A program made the position numbers and the translations under genes. A DNA stretch of 64,000 nucleotides from Bisporella sp. PMI_857 (Eukaryota > Ascomycota > Leotiomycetes > Helotiales > Helotiaceae), in assembly GCA_021307315.1 (NCBI GenBank), contig JAJSPD010000068.1, forward strand, positions 62,001-126,000. The letters are read 5' to 3'. Position 1 is the first letter of the stretch, and each line of letters starts with the position of its first letter. The notes below the pieces were generated by a model. That model was not told the origin of the DNA, ran no database searches, and worked only from the letters and a program-made list of their open reading frames with translations. Shown here piece after piece: positions 35,401 through 47,705 of the stretch.

Positions 35401-36290
35401 GGCTTATTCTCCCAGGCAGGATTTTTCGACATCGTATCATGAGTTGTCTTGTATTCGCCTCACCCACAATCCGCAACATAAACTCTGCACCCTACTGGGA
35501 CAACGGACTTATCGTGAAGAACAAAAGTTACTGGCCCAAATCCACTGTTTTAGGACGCGTACTAGGCGGTTTGCGAAACCCGAAAAGTGTTTGTGGATGG
35601 CTTGGTCCTGTCCCTGCCCCTGAAGGATGGACTGAAACGGGATGGGTCAAACTGAATTCTCGTCGTGTTGATATTCCTGTGCCTATTAGTACTACAGGAC
35701 AAGATACACTTGAAAGTCTAGGTTTTGGGTCTTCGGAAGCTAATGAGGATCCTGAGGCGCTGATTCACAGTATCGTTGATCCAAATGAATGGATACCCTC
35801 TCCAGGCCCGCCGCCCAGAAGAGCAAGCGACACTAGTCGAACACAATTTAAGGGATTTCGTCTTACCCAACTTGCTGGTACGGCCACTGCTGCACTGGGC
35901 TCTTTGCCAACTATAGAATACCGTGCAAGCGTCGATTTCGATATCAACGGCAAACTCGGGACATACGTTCTGTACTCGAATCCTGTGTTTGTATCTGCGC
36001 CACCATGTGTAGGAACACATTTGATAAATCGAAGACGGGCGAACAAATATCTGAGTGCAGATAATGTTATAAAAGTAGCAGACTTGAAGGAGGCTTATCC
36101 GGAAGCTGATAAACTCGTGATTATTGATGCGCAAGGGGCGAGTGAAGAGGTTGTGGCTAGGGCTTGGTGTGCTGAGCGAGCAAGGCACGCTGTGATCAGG
36201 AGAGGCCCTGATTGTTGTTTTTCATGTGCTGTTGCGGTTGCTACAAGGCGTACTGGATTGGGTGTAAATGTGCTTATTTGGAGTATTTGA
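32403..36290 (+). CDS. TPR protein with Ser/Thr/Pro linker and fungal C-terminal domain of unknown function
   Basis: Five exons: 32403-32509, 32579-34008, 34065-34457, 34506-34800 and 34853-36290, about 1220 aa. Intron 1 has a GC donor (AG|gcatgt); the exon 3 acceptor may be 34065 or 34068, differing by one residue. After a basic N-terminus, residues about 65-185 form TPR-like helices ('RAQNGDYHGAVVMYDEALHY', 'KMGDLQAAEEALVNAVGF'), as in Hsp70/90 co-chaperone clamps. About 320 residues of Ser/Thr/Pro/Gln-rich linker follow. The C-terminal half is ordered and conserved-looking, with 'DPLSALIVLSSLWMANVTIT' and a Cys-rich end ('RGPDCCFSCAVAVATRR'). I know similar C-termini only from uncharacterised fungal proteins. 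The gene looks intact. Confidence 0.78.
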
Positions 36291-38322
36291 TGTCATAGGC
36301 CACAATAGTAAGAACAACCGGGTCACATATTTTTCAAAGGCTCAATCCAACACATCAACATTGAACCTACTGCATTGCTTAAATTTTCCACACCACATTT
36401 ACATGCACATGCACAACTTTAGAAACGGTATAGCCTGCTAAACAAGCTGCATCAAGATCCTTTCCAATTCCGCTTTGTTTAATATCTCCAAACGGCACAA
36501 GGTAGTCACTTACATGACAATAACTACGAAGATTCAATAATAAATAGAAACATACTATTGTATTTAAATTAAACACAAAGTTGCTAATTTAATTTTTTAA
36601 CTTGCTTATATGAAACTTTTGTACAGTAGCTTTATTAAAGTTTTAAAGTCTTTTAAATTTCCAAGTTTCCTAAGCTCCCAAACATAATCATGTGACTGAC
36701 TGTTTGTGGGTTCTTTGTGTAAGTGAGCGTATCAAGCCCCCAACTTTTAGTGCTTGCTGAACGGATGTAGCATAATCATTATGGTTAGTGCGGCAGAGAT
36801 ATGCAATTTTCTGCGGGGTTACCTAGCGCTGGCCGCACCTATGCAGGTAAGTGTGGATCTAATAATACGTGGTTCAAATCACACCGACACCAATCAAAAA
36901 GCTGAAATCTGTTGGATGACTAGATGTCGCGGAGTGTTCGCCTTCCCACATGATCTAAGACCTTCTTCTGATACTTGGTATACTCTTGCTATGAGAGTGC
37001 TGCCACGTTATTTGTTTTGATATCAAGGAGCTTTTTGGAAATTAGCCGGGCCATATCTTCCGATATGGCAAAAGCGGATACTTTAAGAGTCTCTCATGAA
37101 CGTAGAGATCGTCTCACATTCTTATACTCTTGTCTCCTCCGTGGGCTTATGGATCAGGTAAGTCATCCTCATAGCTGTAGATGCTTAAAGCTGGGTGAGG
37201 GGTTGGTGATGAAGTAGGGTGAGACGCCCAGTCTATCCGTAGAGCCCTGGGCCTGGAGCAGAGGAGGATTCCAGGACCATTGTAGACATTGTGTGGCTTC
37301 TACGGCTAACCCTCAAATCGACTGGAATGACCTGCAGAGTAGACAATATCTCAGGTGTAATACTATGTCGGGCCAGTCCGATGCTTTTTTGTGGGGCGAA
37401 TGCAACAAGAGCTTGCCGACTGCAGCCAGGAAAATTGGGTATTTCGGCAGTAGGACATTATAATATGCTACCAGTCTGCACGCATTGCGACTTCGCAAGT
37501 TTTGGTGCCATTTTAGAGAATGACTTACAATACGCGGTGAGCCACTTTCATCACCGATGTTATTGTCACGCGCGCAGTGGAATTATGAGGCTAACCCAAA
37601 CAAGACAATGGCGGTAATAAAGAGCCAACTCCAAGTCGCAACATCAGCAACAGTGGATCAGCCGGGGCATCTTTGAGTTTCCTGATGCAAGCTTTTCTGC
37701 TGGCATAATTGAATACTTCCAGTCAAGCCCTGACAGACATGTCTTTCTCAAGGCTGCGACTTTTCGAGAGGCGTGAATGCGACCTTGCAATGAGTCGCCT
37801 ATCCGAAAGTTATCAGCTACACATATATGTTATAGCTGCGCTGATAGGGAAATATTGTGCCCCATCCTATTCTTAATTCCTCTTAATTTTTCCTAGACTA
37901 ATTCTTCTGCAATTGCCTACTTCCAATGCGATACCGATAAGTAGATGACCTCAATCTCTGTGCCAAGAATATGCTGCCAAGAAGATCTTGACATGGATCT
38001 TCGTATTGACCCGTTGTGATCATCGCCAAGTGGAGTTAAGCTTATGAGGCTGACCACTACTGACTTTACAACCATACAAACCTCTGAGCGTAATTGGCTG
38101 TTTAGGTTATGTAAATGCAGAGTCTTTCAGCCATCAGTCTTCATTTACCAATTATCAAGCAGTAGAAGCGAAGCTATATGCCTGCTAATGTGGCACAAGG
38201 ACCATGATGTCGCAAGGAACGTAGCGAGAACATGGTATATATATCGGCTTTTTATTTATTCTTTCATTCGAAATATTATTTCATGGTTCAAACAGACTGT
38301 TCAGAGCGTATCAAACTCCGTA
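36291..38322. other. Intergenic, no gene assigned
   Basis: 2 kb of mixed composition. A plus-strand stretch near 37300-37460 ('YLRCNTMSGQSDAFLWGECN') looks protein-like but is short and isolated. Open frames at 36754-37020 and 37291-37617 have no recognised product. Confidence 0.35.
38235..38243 (+). promoter_or_regulatory. TATA-like element before the tubby-like gene
   Basis: 'tatatatat' about 85 bp before the ATG at 38323, followed by a T-rich stretch. It helps choose that start over the one at 38044. Confidence 0.4.
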
Positions 38323-39285
38323 ATGAATGAACTACGTCACAGAAAGCACTCTTCCAAAATTTTCTTAACATCTCCCGTCAAACCTCCACTATATTCGACG
38401 TCAGTACCCTTACCATCAAACTGTCACAGCGAAGCCTCTCAAGGATTAGAAGCTATAGCCCTCAACTCATTGTTAAAGCACTCAAACCAATCAGACTCAC
38501 CTGCTGATCACATTCTTCTTGTCTCTAATACTGGAGTTTGGTGGATGAATCTCTCTATCACCCGCTTTTCTTCTCCCAAAACACCAGTCTTTCACGTTCA
38601 AAACACATCATTATCTCGCAAAATACCCTCTGTCGTTCTCTCCAAGCTATCCTCATCGTCAGTACGCATTTCCCAGGCCTCTCCAAACCCAACTCCTGAG
38701 CTACCGAAATCCTCAAAATTATCAGAGTCAAACAGCCGCTCCAAAGCCTTAACAGCAGAAAATCAACCTCAAAAGCAATTATCAGATGTAAAGCAGACTC
38801 TCGGCATCCTCCAACTAACCGCCAGCAGAAACAACCCGTTTGCGCTGACCTCCTCTCCTGCCCCCTTTCCCTCCCTCCAGTACTGGAATCTAAGGCGAAT
38901 ATCCGACTGGTCACACAAAATATACACCTTTCAATTCAACGACAAAACTTATATCTGGACACGTACCAGATGCCCTGTATTAAGTGGCCAACCCGATCTC
39001 GAGCTCAGAGAAAAAGATGGAGACGGTACGGTGCTGGCTGAGTATAACGGCCAATTAACGATGCGGACGAGAGGGGTATTTAAGTTGCGAAGGCGCGATG
39101 AGCTGAGAGATGGTGCTGATAATAAGGAATTTGGGGACTGGGAGCTTACGGTGCTGTTGACAGGGTGCGGGATTATTGACGCTAGTCGACGGAGGGCCAG
39201 GATGAGGAGGGGTTTTGTGCGCGCAGGAGGCTTTATTTGGTGGTGGGTAGGTTTTGAGGATACGGTTTTGCATGCTCGACACTAA
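38323..39285 (+). CDS. Tubby-C-terminal/LURP-one-like domain protein
   Basis: Single exon, about 320 aa from the ATG at 38323; the frame is open from 38044, but a TATA-like element lies between the two possible starts. The N-terminal half is Ser-rich and low in complexity. From about residue 210 a beta-rich domain follows: 'KIYTFQFNDKTYIWTRTRC', 'LELREKDGDGTVLAEYNGQ', 'GDWELTVLLTGCGIIDASRR', ending in an Arg-rich segment and 'GGFIWWWVG'. The layout (a strand with x-x-W-x-R, then 'v.A.y', then 'L.VLltg..l') matches fungal proteins with a LURP-one/tubby-like fold, sometimes membrane-associated. Function is unknown. The fold call is from pattern only. Confidence 0.65.
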   Translation: MNELRHRKHSSKIFLTSPVKPPLYSTSVPLPSNCHSEASQGLEAIALNSLLKHSNQSDSPADHILLVSNTGVWWMNLSITRFSSPKTPVFHVQNTSLSRKIPSVVLSKLSSSSVRISQASPNPTPELPKSSKLSESNSRSKALTAENQPQKQLSDVKQTLGILQLTASRNNPFALTSSPAPFPSLQYWNLRRISDWSHKIYTFQFNDKTYIWTRTRCPVLSGQPDLELREKDGDGTVLAEYNGQLTMRTRGVFKLRRRDELRDGADNKEFGDWELTVLLTGCGIIDASRRRARMRRGFVRAGGFIWWWVGFEDTVLHARH

Positions 39286-40462
39286 TATCAACGTATTTTC
39301 GCAACATGTATTGATTTCACAAAGGCTGGATTTAGGGTATGTAAAAAAATCGGCTATGTATAACAGTTTATCCATTCAAGTCAAGGGAGCACGTACTCCT
39401 TTGAATCCGGAAATGTTTTCTGCCCGGAGCCGCCTATTGTGTCAAGATACCGCAATATACAGGCAGCAGCAAGAACTATATCTTCAAATGTCTTTGTCAG
39501 ATGGAAGCTATCCCCTAACCAACCTACCAGCCCTCAAACACAAGTAGCTCTGTGTCTATTCGAGGAACTGTTGGGCAACTTCTAAGTACGCTTGTTGAAG
39601 GTATTCGAATTTTTCACGGGTCTCCAGACAACCGAACACTTATTGTGTTTGCCTCTTATTCGGTAGACCTGTTCGAGTACTAGACATGCCTTGCCTACGA
39701 CTGGAATGGTTGTGGGAGAACACAAACTACGAGAACGATCTCATTCGTGAGGCCTAAAGCACCGGATATGTTGGCTATCTGGTTGAGAAGGCAAGAGCCA
39801 CTCCTGAGAAGTGTAGTTTGAAAGGAAATCACATTATAAATCGTGAGTCCCAGCTCGCCCAACTTGTAGAACATGTAGTGCTACTGACCTATACCACCCC
39901 TGCGCCCACTTTTCGTACTACTTTATGTGCCTTCTCCATATCCTTCGTGGATACGACCGACCCAAGTCCATAGCAGTATCATTGGATATCTGAATTACCT
40001 TGTGAATTGTAAAGAGCTTCCAGGTTGTGCACCCCCAACGAGCCATCTCTCCTCATCTTCACAACATCATTTGGCAGCATTTCTTGTCCGAAATAACTTT
40101 GTAAAACCTAAAATATGCCTCGTTGCTCTGTCATATCCCAAAAAGACTAGTTGAATCTACTCATGGTAGTAGTGGCGGCAATCGTGCAGCAAGGGTCTAC
40201 ACAGTCCTCAGGATACGCGGTCTTCAACTGGCCTCTCATCAACTTTTTTTCCTAGTCACATTGAAATTTTCACCAATAAAGTTATGACTCCTGTCACTCA
40301 GGCTGCTTATATGAATCCTTGCCGTAACGCATTCACTCTTTAAACTATCTTTTGGGTGTTAAATATTAGCTATTTAGTTCTTACATAAATATAGTTAAAC
40401 AGACTGGTCGCTGGAAAGTCCTCGACCTTTCCCAGTAATTTAGAGCGATACGCCTCTTCTCA
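39286..40462. other. Intergenic with a possible decayed frame
   Basis: A plus-strand frame near 39580-39680 reads 'LVEGIRIFHGSPDNRTLIVF' before a stop, and other short coding-like pieces continue to about 40150 in changing frames. It may be a broken gene on the plus strand. No family recognised. Confidence 0.3.
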
Positions 40463-43400
40463 TTATATTTTCGGCTTTCCCATCTCTTGTAGCAACTCAT
40501 TCAACATCAACTTTGTCATAACTGTATCTCGATGTGTCTCCCCCAAAATGTTCTTCTGTGCCCTCAGCGTAGCTCTTAACATCTCCTCTGCATTCCCGTA
40601 CAGCCCCCTCATCCTATAATTAACAGCCAAACTACAGGCTGTCCGGAAAGTTGCAGGGTTATTGAGCCCCAACAACCGGCCCTGGGCGATAAGCACCTTC
40701 TCAAGCTCAGCACTGGCCTCATCCACCTGTCCCAAGTCTTCAAGCATCATAGAAACATTCTGCCTCGTAACTAGTGTCTCGGGATGGTTCACGCCGAGGG
40801 TTTTCGTCTGCTCCTTGAGCACCACCTCAAAAACCGGCTGCGCGTCTTCCAATCGACCCTGAACACAGTACATACACGCCAGGTTACCAAGGATCCGCAA
40901 TAGCTCGGGATTACCCGGACCAAGTTGCTGTTCTGCGGTTTTGAATGCAGACTTGTAGAGTAATGCTGCGTCGTCGTACTCGCCGCGTTGGTCGTGAGCG
41001 AGCGCGAGGTTGTACTGCCGCCGGGCCGTGTCAATGCTTTCTTCTCCGGACTTCTCCTTGCTCCAATCGAGCGCTCGTTGGTAGAGCGCTATGATTTCTT
41101 CGGAGGAGCTAGAACCGCCGTGCTGCAGTTGGATGGTCGCGAAGTCGCTGGCTTTGCGGATAGTTTCGGGGTGGTCCTGTCCTATTCTCTGCTGGAGTTC
41201 TTGGAGCTCCTCCTGTGCTTGAGAAATTCGGCCGGTGGCTGTTTCTGTCTTGACTAGGGCTTTGTTTTCTCCTCCTGACGCGACAAGGTTGCCCTTCGCT
41301 AGTTTTATAGCCTGACTTGTTTCCTTGATCAATTCTTCATTTCTCTCCGGGTCTTCTTTGTGCAGGGAGAGACATCGTTTGAGTTGTTCTAGAGCCAGGC
41401 CATTTTCTTTAATATGCATATAGTACTGTGCAATTCTGAAAAGCAGAGTTGCCAAATAGCTTTTACTCTCGGTTGAAGCTGCCCCAAACTTGAGAATGGC
41501 GAGGGCACAAGGAAGGAGGACCTCATTTGTATCGTACTCCCTCTCATTGAACTTGGCGCAAAAGATAGACAATACCTTCTCTTCAAACACGTCTCTTTTT
41601 TTCTTATTGTCGAGCCATGCCTGCACGCACTGGCGAATGATTGGGGTTACGGTAAGCACCCTCTTATCCGCAGATGGCTCCACCATTCCGTAGTCTACCA
41701 GACATGGAATTTGTTCGTTTAACTCATTCCTTTCGAAAAAGACATCCGGAATGCTTTGTACATCCAGTAAGCCAATCACGAGCAATAATCTGGAGGCATC
41801 TGCGTGCTTTTCTTCAATTATTCTGTACAACAGTTGCCAGATAGGCATTGCGTCGTGGCTTTTCTTGGCTAATACATCTGCTGAGCGCATCGCCTCTTTG
41901 AAGAGCGTCCAAGACAGCTTAGTTGTTTGGCGATACAATTGCGCCATGGTGAGTGTGCCAGCTGAGCAGCCCAATTCCTTTGCTACGGAGAAGGCTGACT
42001 TACCTTCGGCTTCAGCTAACGTTTTCTTGCCAAGAAGAAGCAGTGAGGCATCAGCCTCCATCAGGGCAGACACTTCAATGACATATTCATCTTTGTGGTT
42101 CACAATTCGGCTGGCCAGTGGCTCGGAGCGGGTAGTAATCAGCACTCTTGCGAAAGGTACATTCGGCACAATATCCAACAGAGACTTTCCCGAGTAGGAC
42201 GAAGCAGCTGCTCTAAGCTTCATCTTGTCATCGAGACCATCCAGAACCATCAGCCAGCGGCCGCCCTCGTGTTGCTTTAGGGTATCATGTACCATATCGA
42301 CCACGTCGCCGTTTGTCATTCCTTTCCTACTGAGATATAAAGCTTTGGCGATGCGTTTGTACGAGAGCTCGAATTCCGCTGTGCTGCCCGCGTTCACCCA
42401 GTGGACATTGGAGCCAGGGTGCTCTCTGTGGAATTTGTTTGCATATTCTACGGCAATGTGGGTCTTACTGAGAGCCACATCTGTTAGCCTGAAAGTAACA
42501 CTAACTTCATATTTCAAGTGATTACGTATGTTCTTACCCATTGCCAGAATCTCCACGCAAAACTACGTTCACCGTTTTCTTGAACTTTGCTTCTATGAGT
42601 TCTAGAATCCCCCCTCGGGGGGCGAAGCACTTCTCCCTCGCAATGGGGGCTGGTAGAGAAGGCAGGTGATATCTTGAGGTAGATGATGAAGTCATCGGCA
42701 TTTTCTCTGTAAAATACATGGTCAGAACATATTCTATTGATACCACCGCTTCCTAAAATACAATCTACACTAAGGAGAAGTTATGCTTGATGATTTTTCT
42801 TGATTGACCATCCACACCTCTGGATGTCCACGCTAACAGGTTTCTTGAGGTCTCCGACTTGCTTATCGGGGCCTTCTCACCTAGTCGGCCTTCAATGATT
42901 GCCCTTGATCCCTTGCTCATGTTCACAATCTGTCTGCACACCGACTTATAGTTATCGTCTTCGGCATCCTCGAACGTGTTCATCGCGAAGTGGTCTAGAG
43001 GCAAGGGTTCCTTCATATGACCGCTCAGCGTGCCGGATGATTCACCGACAACGAATTCCTAGATACATGGTCAGAAATATAGACGGCCACTTAATGAGAC
43101 GAGTGGCTTCTTACCGGCGCCATATCAAGAAGCCCTGCAATTTTACCGATTTTGGATGTCTTCTCCTCAAAGAAGCAAAAGAGCTTCGGCGCCGATTCTT
43201 GCTGACTGCTGACCACTCGAGTGAAATCATGGACAATGCTCACAAGCACATCGTTATCTTGTGCTATGCTATGCAAGACGTTGTCCTGTATCTGCACGTT
43301 TGCCTGAACGATGGTCTGGTATATCTTGCCCTGTGTCTGCAGGCCAGAGCTGTTGCTGACCCCGTGGTGAGGCGTGCCTAGGAAGACAACTCCCGTTACG

Positions 43401-44109
43401 GAGTCAGATATGTTGGGATAATCCTCTTTATGTAATGTCGCAATTTTATAGGCCTATGGAGCAAGACCGTCAAGGTTGGATTTGAGAGCTGTTTGGGGCT
43501 AAAAACTAACCTGCTGGATTACCAGTCCTCCCATACAGTGCCCGATAAATACGATTGGGCGAAACCCACATTCGGCTCGTTCATGACAGAGTGCTTGAAG
43601 CATCTTGCCGGCAATGCCATTGACAGATTGCCTGACGGCATCATCTCCGAACCAGTACGACACATAGCCAAAGGTCATGATACGTGCCTTCGGAAGTGCA
43701 GCTGGGAGCATGGTCGGTTCGTTAAGCCAGTTCACCTTCTTTTCCTTGTGAGTCCAGGTATACTCGGGATGCGCGGCGATGCCATGAACAGCGACAACAC
43801 TGTTCGCATATTAGTCAACCATGTGATAAGCGACAAGTTTGTGGTGTTGAATACTTACTCGAGTTCGATATCCTCTACTTCATTTGGCTGAAATAAGACT
43901 TTGAGACCGATTTGTTGCGGCTTGATCTTAGGCTGCAACAGGCTTTGTGCTTCTGGAGCTGTATGCAGCTTGCTTGATTTAGGCTGCCCCGAACCCATGA
44001 TATTTTGAAAGTAGCAGCTTGTGGGATTCTGCGGGTGTTTGAGTAGGCTGTTGACGAACGAGAAAAACCACATGAATCTGAGATCTACACAAACGAGAGT
44101 CCGAGTCAT
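40463..44109 (-). CDS. Fungal NLR: alpha/beta-hydrolase (SesB-like) - NB-ARC - TPR
   Basis: Six exons: 43859-44109, 43511-43799, 43115-43453, 42881-43058, 42538-42706 and 40463-42467, about 1076 aa. Residues about 83-290 are an alpha/beta-hydrolase of the SesB type: 'VVAVHGIAAHPEYTWTHKEK', 'FIGHCMGGLVIQQ' (nucleophile elbow, 170-175) and 'GVVFLGTPHHG'. The elbow carries Cys172 where Ser is usual. The NB-ARC has an intact P-loop GDSGNGKT (404-411), Walker B 'WLMVLDGLDD' (480-489) and 'LITTRSEPLA' (520-522 region). Residues about 750-1070 are kinesin-light-chain-like TPRs of about 42 aa ('LGNLACMYCVQGRLEDAQPV'). Such proteins are cytosolic immune-type receptors, some acting in heterokaryon incompatibility. 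The 174-bp fourth intron is the least certain splice. A start at 43998 (MGSGQP) is possible. Confidence 0.87.
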
Positions 44110-44748
44110 TATTCTACAATTAAATACTTCGAAGCCGTAAGAGACAGCTGACTCTTACGCCCCCCTTCACCATTGTGATGAGGCTGTGGTGAATATTCGA
44201 TTGCAAAAGGTACTTCCTTTAGAAGTACCTCAAGGGATAATGTTGCAAGGCTTTGGGTCGCATTCTGCAGACTGCCGGTGTGGCTCTAGAGCCAGGGTTT
44301 CGATCTCACCGTCCAATCAATTTTCCGTGGCTGTTTGGTCGACCCCTCTGGCCTTTTAAAATACGATTTTATCTGTCTAATTAAGCAATAGGCATACCAG
44401 CTGACTTTCTTGGGCCCAAGTCCCGCGAAGCGATACGGTAAAACTATACTTTGAAAAGAACGCCTGAGTGCCAAAAAGCAGTGACATGTTACTCATCACG
44501 GACGAGGCTGCAGGCACTTGCATATATCAGCCCCTTCTTGTCCTGTGGCATTGCAAGCCGTAGCAAAAGAAGGCGGGGGTTTAGCAATTGATACTTTTCT
44601 ATCTTTGGGATCAATTCCTCCTTCTTCATCTACACTCACACTCATGCTCATACTCATGATCTAACACGCATCCTATTATTGATACCGATCCTTAGGCCAG
44701 AGCTTCAGCTGACTTCAGCTGACCCCCACATGCGACCCGGTTGAAAAG
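44110..44748. promoter_or_regulatory. Divergent region between NLR and membrane-protein genes
   Basis: 640 bp between divergent starts. 'agctgacttcagctgac' just before the plus-strand ATG is a short direct repeat (about 44703-44722). No operator assigned. Confidence 0.4.
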
Positions 44749-45696
44749 ATGCAGAGTGGTACGGTTGAGGCTGGCAATCGTATTCCCTTTTCGAAAGAAC
44801 ATGAGCTCGTACTCATATCGGGCGACACCATTCCAGGTCAACCCCTGATACCACATCACGATAAAACAGCCGTAGCGGAGTTCCTCAGCCTGGAGCTATC
44901 AACCGCGCGTCTAGAATCCATCTATTGGATGCTCTTTCTGGTATCTAAATTACGCAACATCAGCCCCTTACACCACCAACTCGTGAAAGGGCGACAGATA
45001 GTCATAACTGAGCGCCCTGACTTGCATCTAGTATGGCATTACGATCGCATATTTATCAAGCCTGTGCCGAAGTGCCTACTAAGTCATAAATTCTGGGAGG
45101 CGCACTTGCTGCCCGGCCCCCACAACTTCACAGTAGGCAAAGACGGCAGCAGCACAAGCTCGGTAACTTTTAGCAACAAGCTCCGCCTTGAAGCCCTGGG
45201 TTTCCTACGCACATATGCCAGCCTGGTCGTTCATGAATCCGACTTTGAACTCATGAAGGAACTACGTCTAATCCCTGATCACATCGACTGGGCGGCCTGG
45301 TGCCGCTTTATACAGGGGTTCGTTCATTTGGGCGACTCCCGGGTATCCCCCCGCTACCATTACGGCGAGTTGCGGTTGACACGGCTAAATTTCTGGAGCT
45401 TCGTCTTTCTAGGAGGCCAGAGCTATTTCAAAGTATGTCACAACTGTGTGACGTATTTCGCACGCTTTGGGGCACCCTGTTTGTTCATCTTCGGTGCGGT
45501 CACGGTCGTGGTTGGCGCGCTACAGTGCGCCGTTCAGGTGTATCCTGAGGGCACATATGTCGTTTTAGCGTCGAGTTTTGTCCCGTTCTCCATGGTATTG
45601 ACGTTAATTGTATTAGCGTTATTTCCGTTGCTGTATATATTATTCCAGATACGTGAGCTGTTTTTATTCATTTTTCGACATCGGAAATTGTTGTGA
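44749..45696 (+). CDS. Fungal protein of unknown function with two C-terminal TM helices
   Basis: Single exon, 315 aa. The soluble part contains 'GFVHLGDSRVSPRYHYGELR' and 'LTRLNFW', a signature I know from a common family of uncharacterised ascomycete proteins that are often found near HET and NLR genes. Two hydrophobic helices follow at about residues 243-265 ('CLFIFGAVTVVVGALQCAVQ') and 277-305 ('FVPFSMVLTLIVLALFPLLY'), so the protein should sit in a membrane with its large N-terminal part on one side. It is divergent from the NLR. No catalytic motif is visible and the function is unknown. The frame is complete. Confidence 0.8.
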   Translation: MQSGTVEAGNRIPFSKEHELVLISGDTIPGQPLIPHHDKTAVAEFLSLELSTARLESIYWMLFLVSKLRNISPLHHQLVKGRQIVITERPDLHLVWHYDRIFIKPVPKCLLSHKFWEAHLLPGPHNFTVGKDGSSTSSVTFSNKLRLEALGFLRTYASLVVHESDFELMKELRLIPDHIDWAAWCRFIQGFVHLGDSRVSPRYHYGELRLTRLNFWSFVFLGGQSYFKVCHNCVTYFARFGAPCLFIFGAVTVVVGALQCAVQVYPEGTYVVLASSFVPFSMVLTLIVLALFPLLYILFQIRELFLFIFRHRKLL

Positions 45697-47705
45697 GATA
45701 GAGAGATGCCAGCTGGGTCGAGCGGATGCTCAGAAACCAATCAACCTCTAACTTATTAGCATATTTCGGGCTGCCAGTCTGTCAGTCTGCCTATCAATCT
45801 GCCAGTTTCAACTTTTCATGTGGCGTTAGCCCATGTGGTCAGTCGTTTAAATTGTCTTCATTATGAAACCTCGAGAAGTAACTTGGTTGTGTTCATAAAA
45901 GTGAATAAGTTTAACACTCATGTCATGCATCTTGATGAGTCTAAAACGTGCCAAGATAGTCGACTTCTAACCTTCATGAAGGCCGTTATTAGGGGTTTAG
46001 TTGGGAATTTTATACTGACTAGTATGAGGTTTCAGAATATGAGTATATTATTTTCATCGAAACGGCTCTAACTGAGTATAATATACTTATTTAATGAATT
46101 AGCTGTTAAACAATAGAAATAGGAACGCCAACGATCGTAATTGGCTGAAATAAGCGAGCCAACTTTATTTTGACATTGTATATACATTATATATATAAGT
46201 ATTGTGAACACATTAGACTAAATAATTCAAGGTGCTTGACTCTACCGAGTATAATACAGTCAACTGAACCCCCATATTCATGATCCAATAAGCGGTAGAA
46301 CTGAAATAATTAGGTCATGCTGCAACTTCTGAAACATCAACAACCACACATCAGGCTTAAACCTAGTCCACTCCTGAGAACTTCTGCTTAGTCTTCATAA
46401 AACAGGCTGAGGCTTAATACTTTTAAAATTGGCCAAGAATTGTTCCAGGGGAAACAACTCTGAAGACCAAGCGGCACATCCCGCTCTTGTGTTACACAAC
46501 ATGAGGTTTAATGCGCCTAGAACTGCATTGGTCTATCACATTAGAATAAGGCGTCGGCCATGTGAAACTTATGAGACTACCACCGGCCCATGCAAGGCCC
46601 AGCATTTTTCTGACCTACAGCTTACGTTAACCTTACTGCTTACGTTAAACGTACTGCTTACGTTAACCCTATTGCTTACGTTAACTAATTAAAAGTATAT
46701 TTGTTTGACTCTGACACTTGGCTGCCCCATTTTCAAGCCTAGGTGGCGATACGCCGTCGCGGAAGGAACAATTTAGTCTTTCATTTTATTGGGGTGGGGG
46801 GAGGCGGGAGGGAGGGGAGAGGAGAGGGGAACCTCGTCGCTTCTCTAGTATTCTATTTCGGTATGTTCCGGCCGGCCCCAAGGCGAGGCTGGCAGTAAAG
46901 CTGAGGTCAACGAAACCGGCCCCCAGTGTTTTGGTTGCCTTTCCATACAATCGATATAGGTGTGCACATTATGTTTTCTCTAGCGCTCAAGCCTAATACC
47001 AAGTCAACTGCCAATCAACTGCCCTGAACCTCTTTTCCTCCATTAGGCTCTCACCTTTATCCTCAGCTTCGATCCACCCCCTCTTTTTTGCCCAGATCAT
47101 TGAAACACGGCTTCAGCCAAACTCTATCATTGGCACTCCCAGCCTACTGACAACGGCGTGTTCGCAGGCAACACGCGGCTGAATTGTAATAGTTAGATGT
47201 CAAAATTGTCTTGGGTCATAGCTTCTAGCTGATCTGCGATGGAATTCATAATGACGGTATCATAAAATTGATGCAATAGAAGTATGTTCAACATCAGAAG
47301 TGATCAATATGGTAGCAAACAGATAGAACGAAGTTGTTGTAGGAAGGACGGTTTAATCGATCGTGCGATTTGTATCCATTGGATTATTAACGCGAGATGC
47401 GATTTGCTAGCAAACCCCCATATAAATTATATCTTCGGTTGCAAACTAAGACAATCCAACCCCCGAAAACCTCGATAACTCGAGGCAACTTATATACTTC
47501 ACTTTGATCTACGATCACAACATAAAGCGATATTTTTTTAGAGCTAGCTAATTGCATTTAAGCAAAGGGGAGTCAAATTATTTAGATATGAGCGCGGTTT
47601 GCATATTTAAGCGCTATAATAAAATCCACAGCGTAGCTCAGGATAAAAGCAAGTTTTACTCAGATCTCTCATATCATAATCGGCTTCATTTAAACCAAGC
47701 TCCAG
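45697..47705. other. Intergenic with simple repeats
   Basis: No gene found. Holds the 18-bp tandem repeat at 46620-46690 and a G-rich purine tract at 46790-46830 that could form a G-quadruplex. The short frames at 46429-46692, 46718-46996 and 47284-47478 are not convincing. Confidence 0.45.
46620..46690. repeat. 18-bp tandem repeat, four units
   Basis: Units start 'gcttacgttaa' and repeat every 18 bp with small differences in the last seven bases. Each carries 'gttaac' or 'gttaaac'. Confidence 0.85.

Noticed and set aside
36860..36895. tRNA-like 'ggttcaaatc' segment
   Set aside because: No matching acceptor, D or anticodon arms can be built around it.
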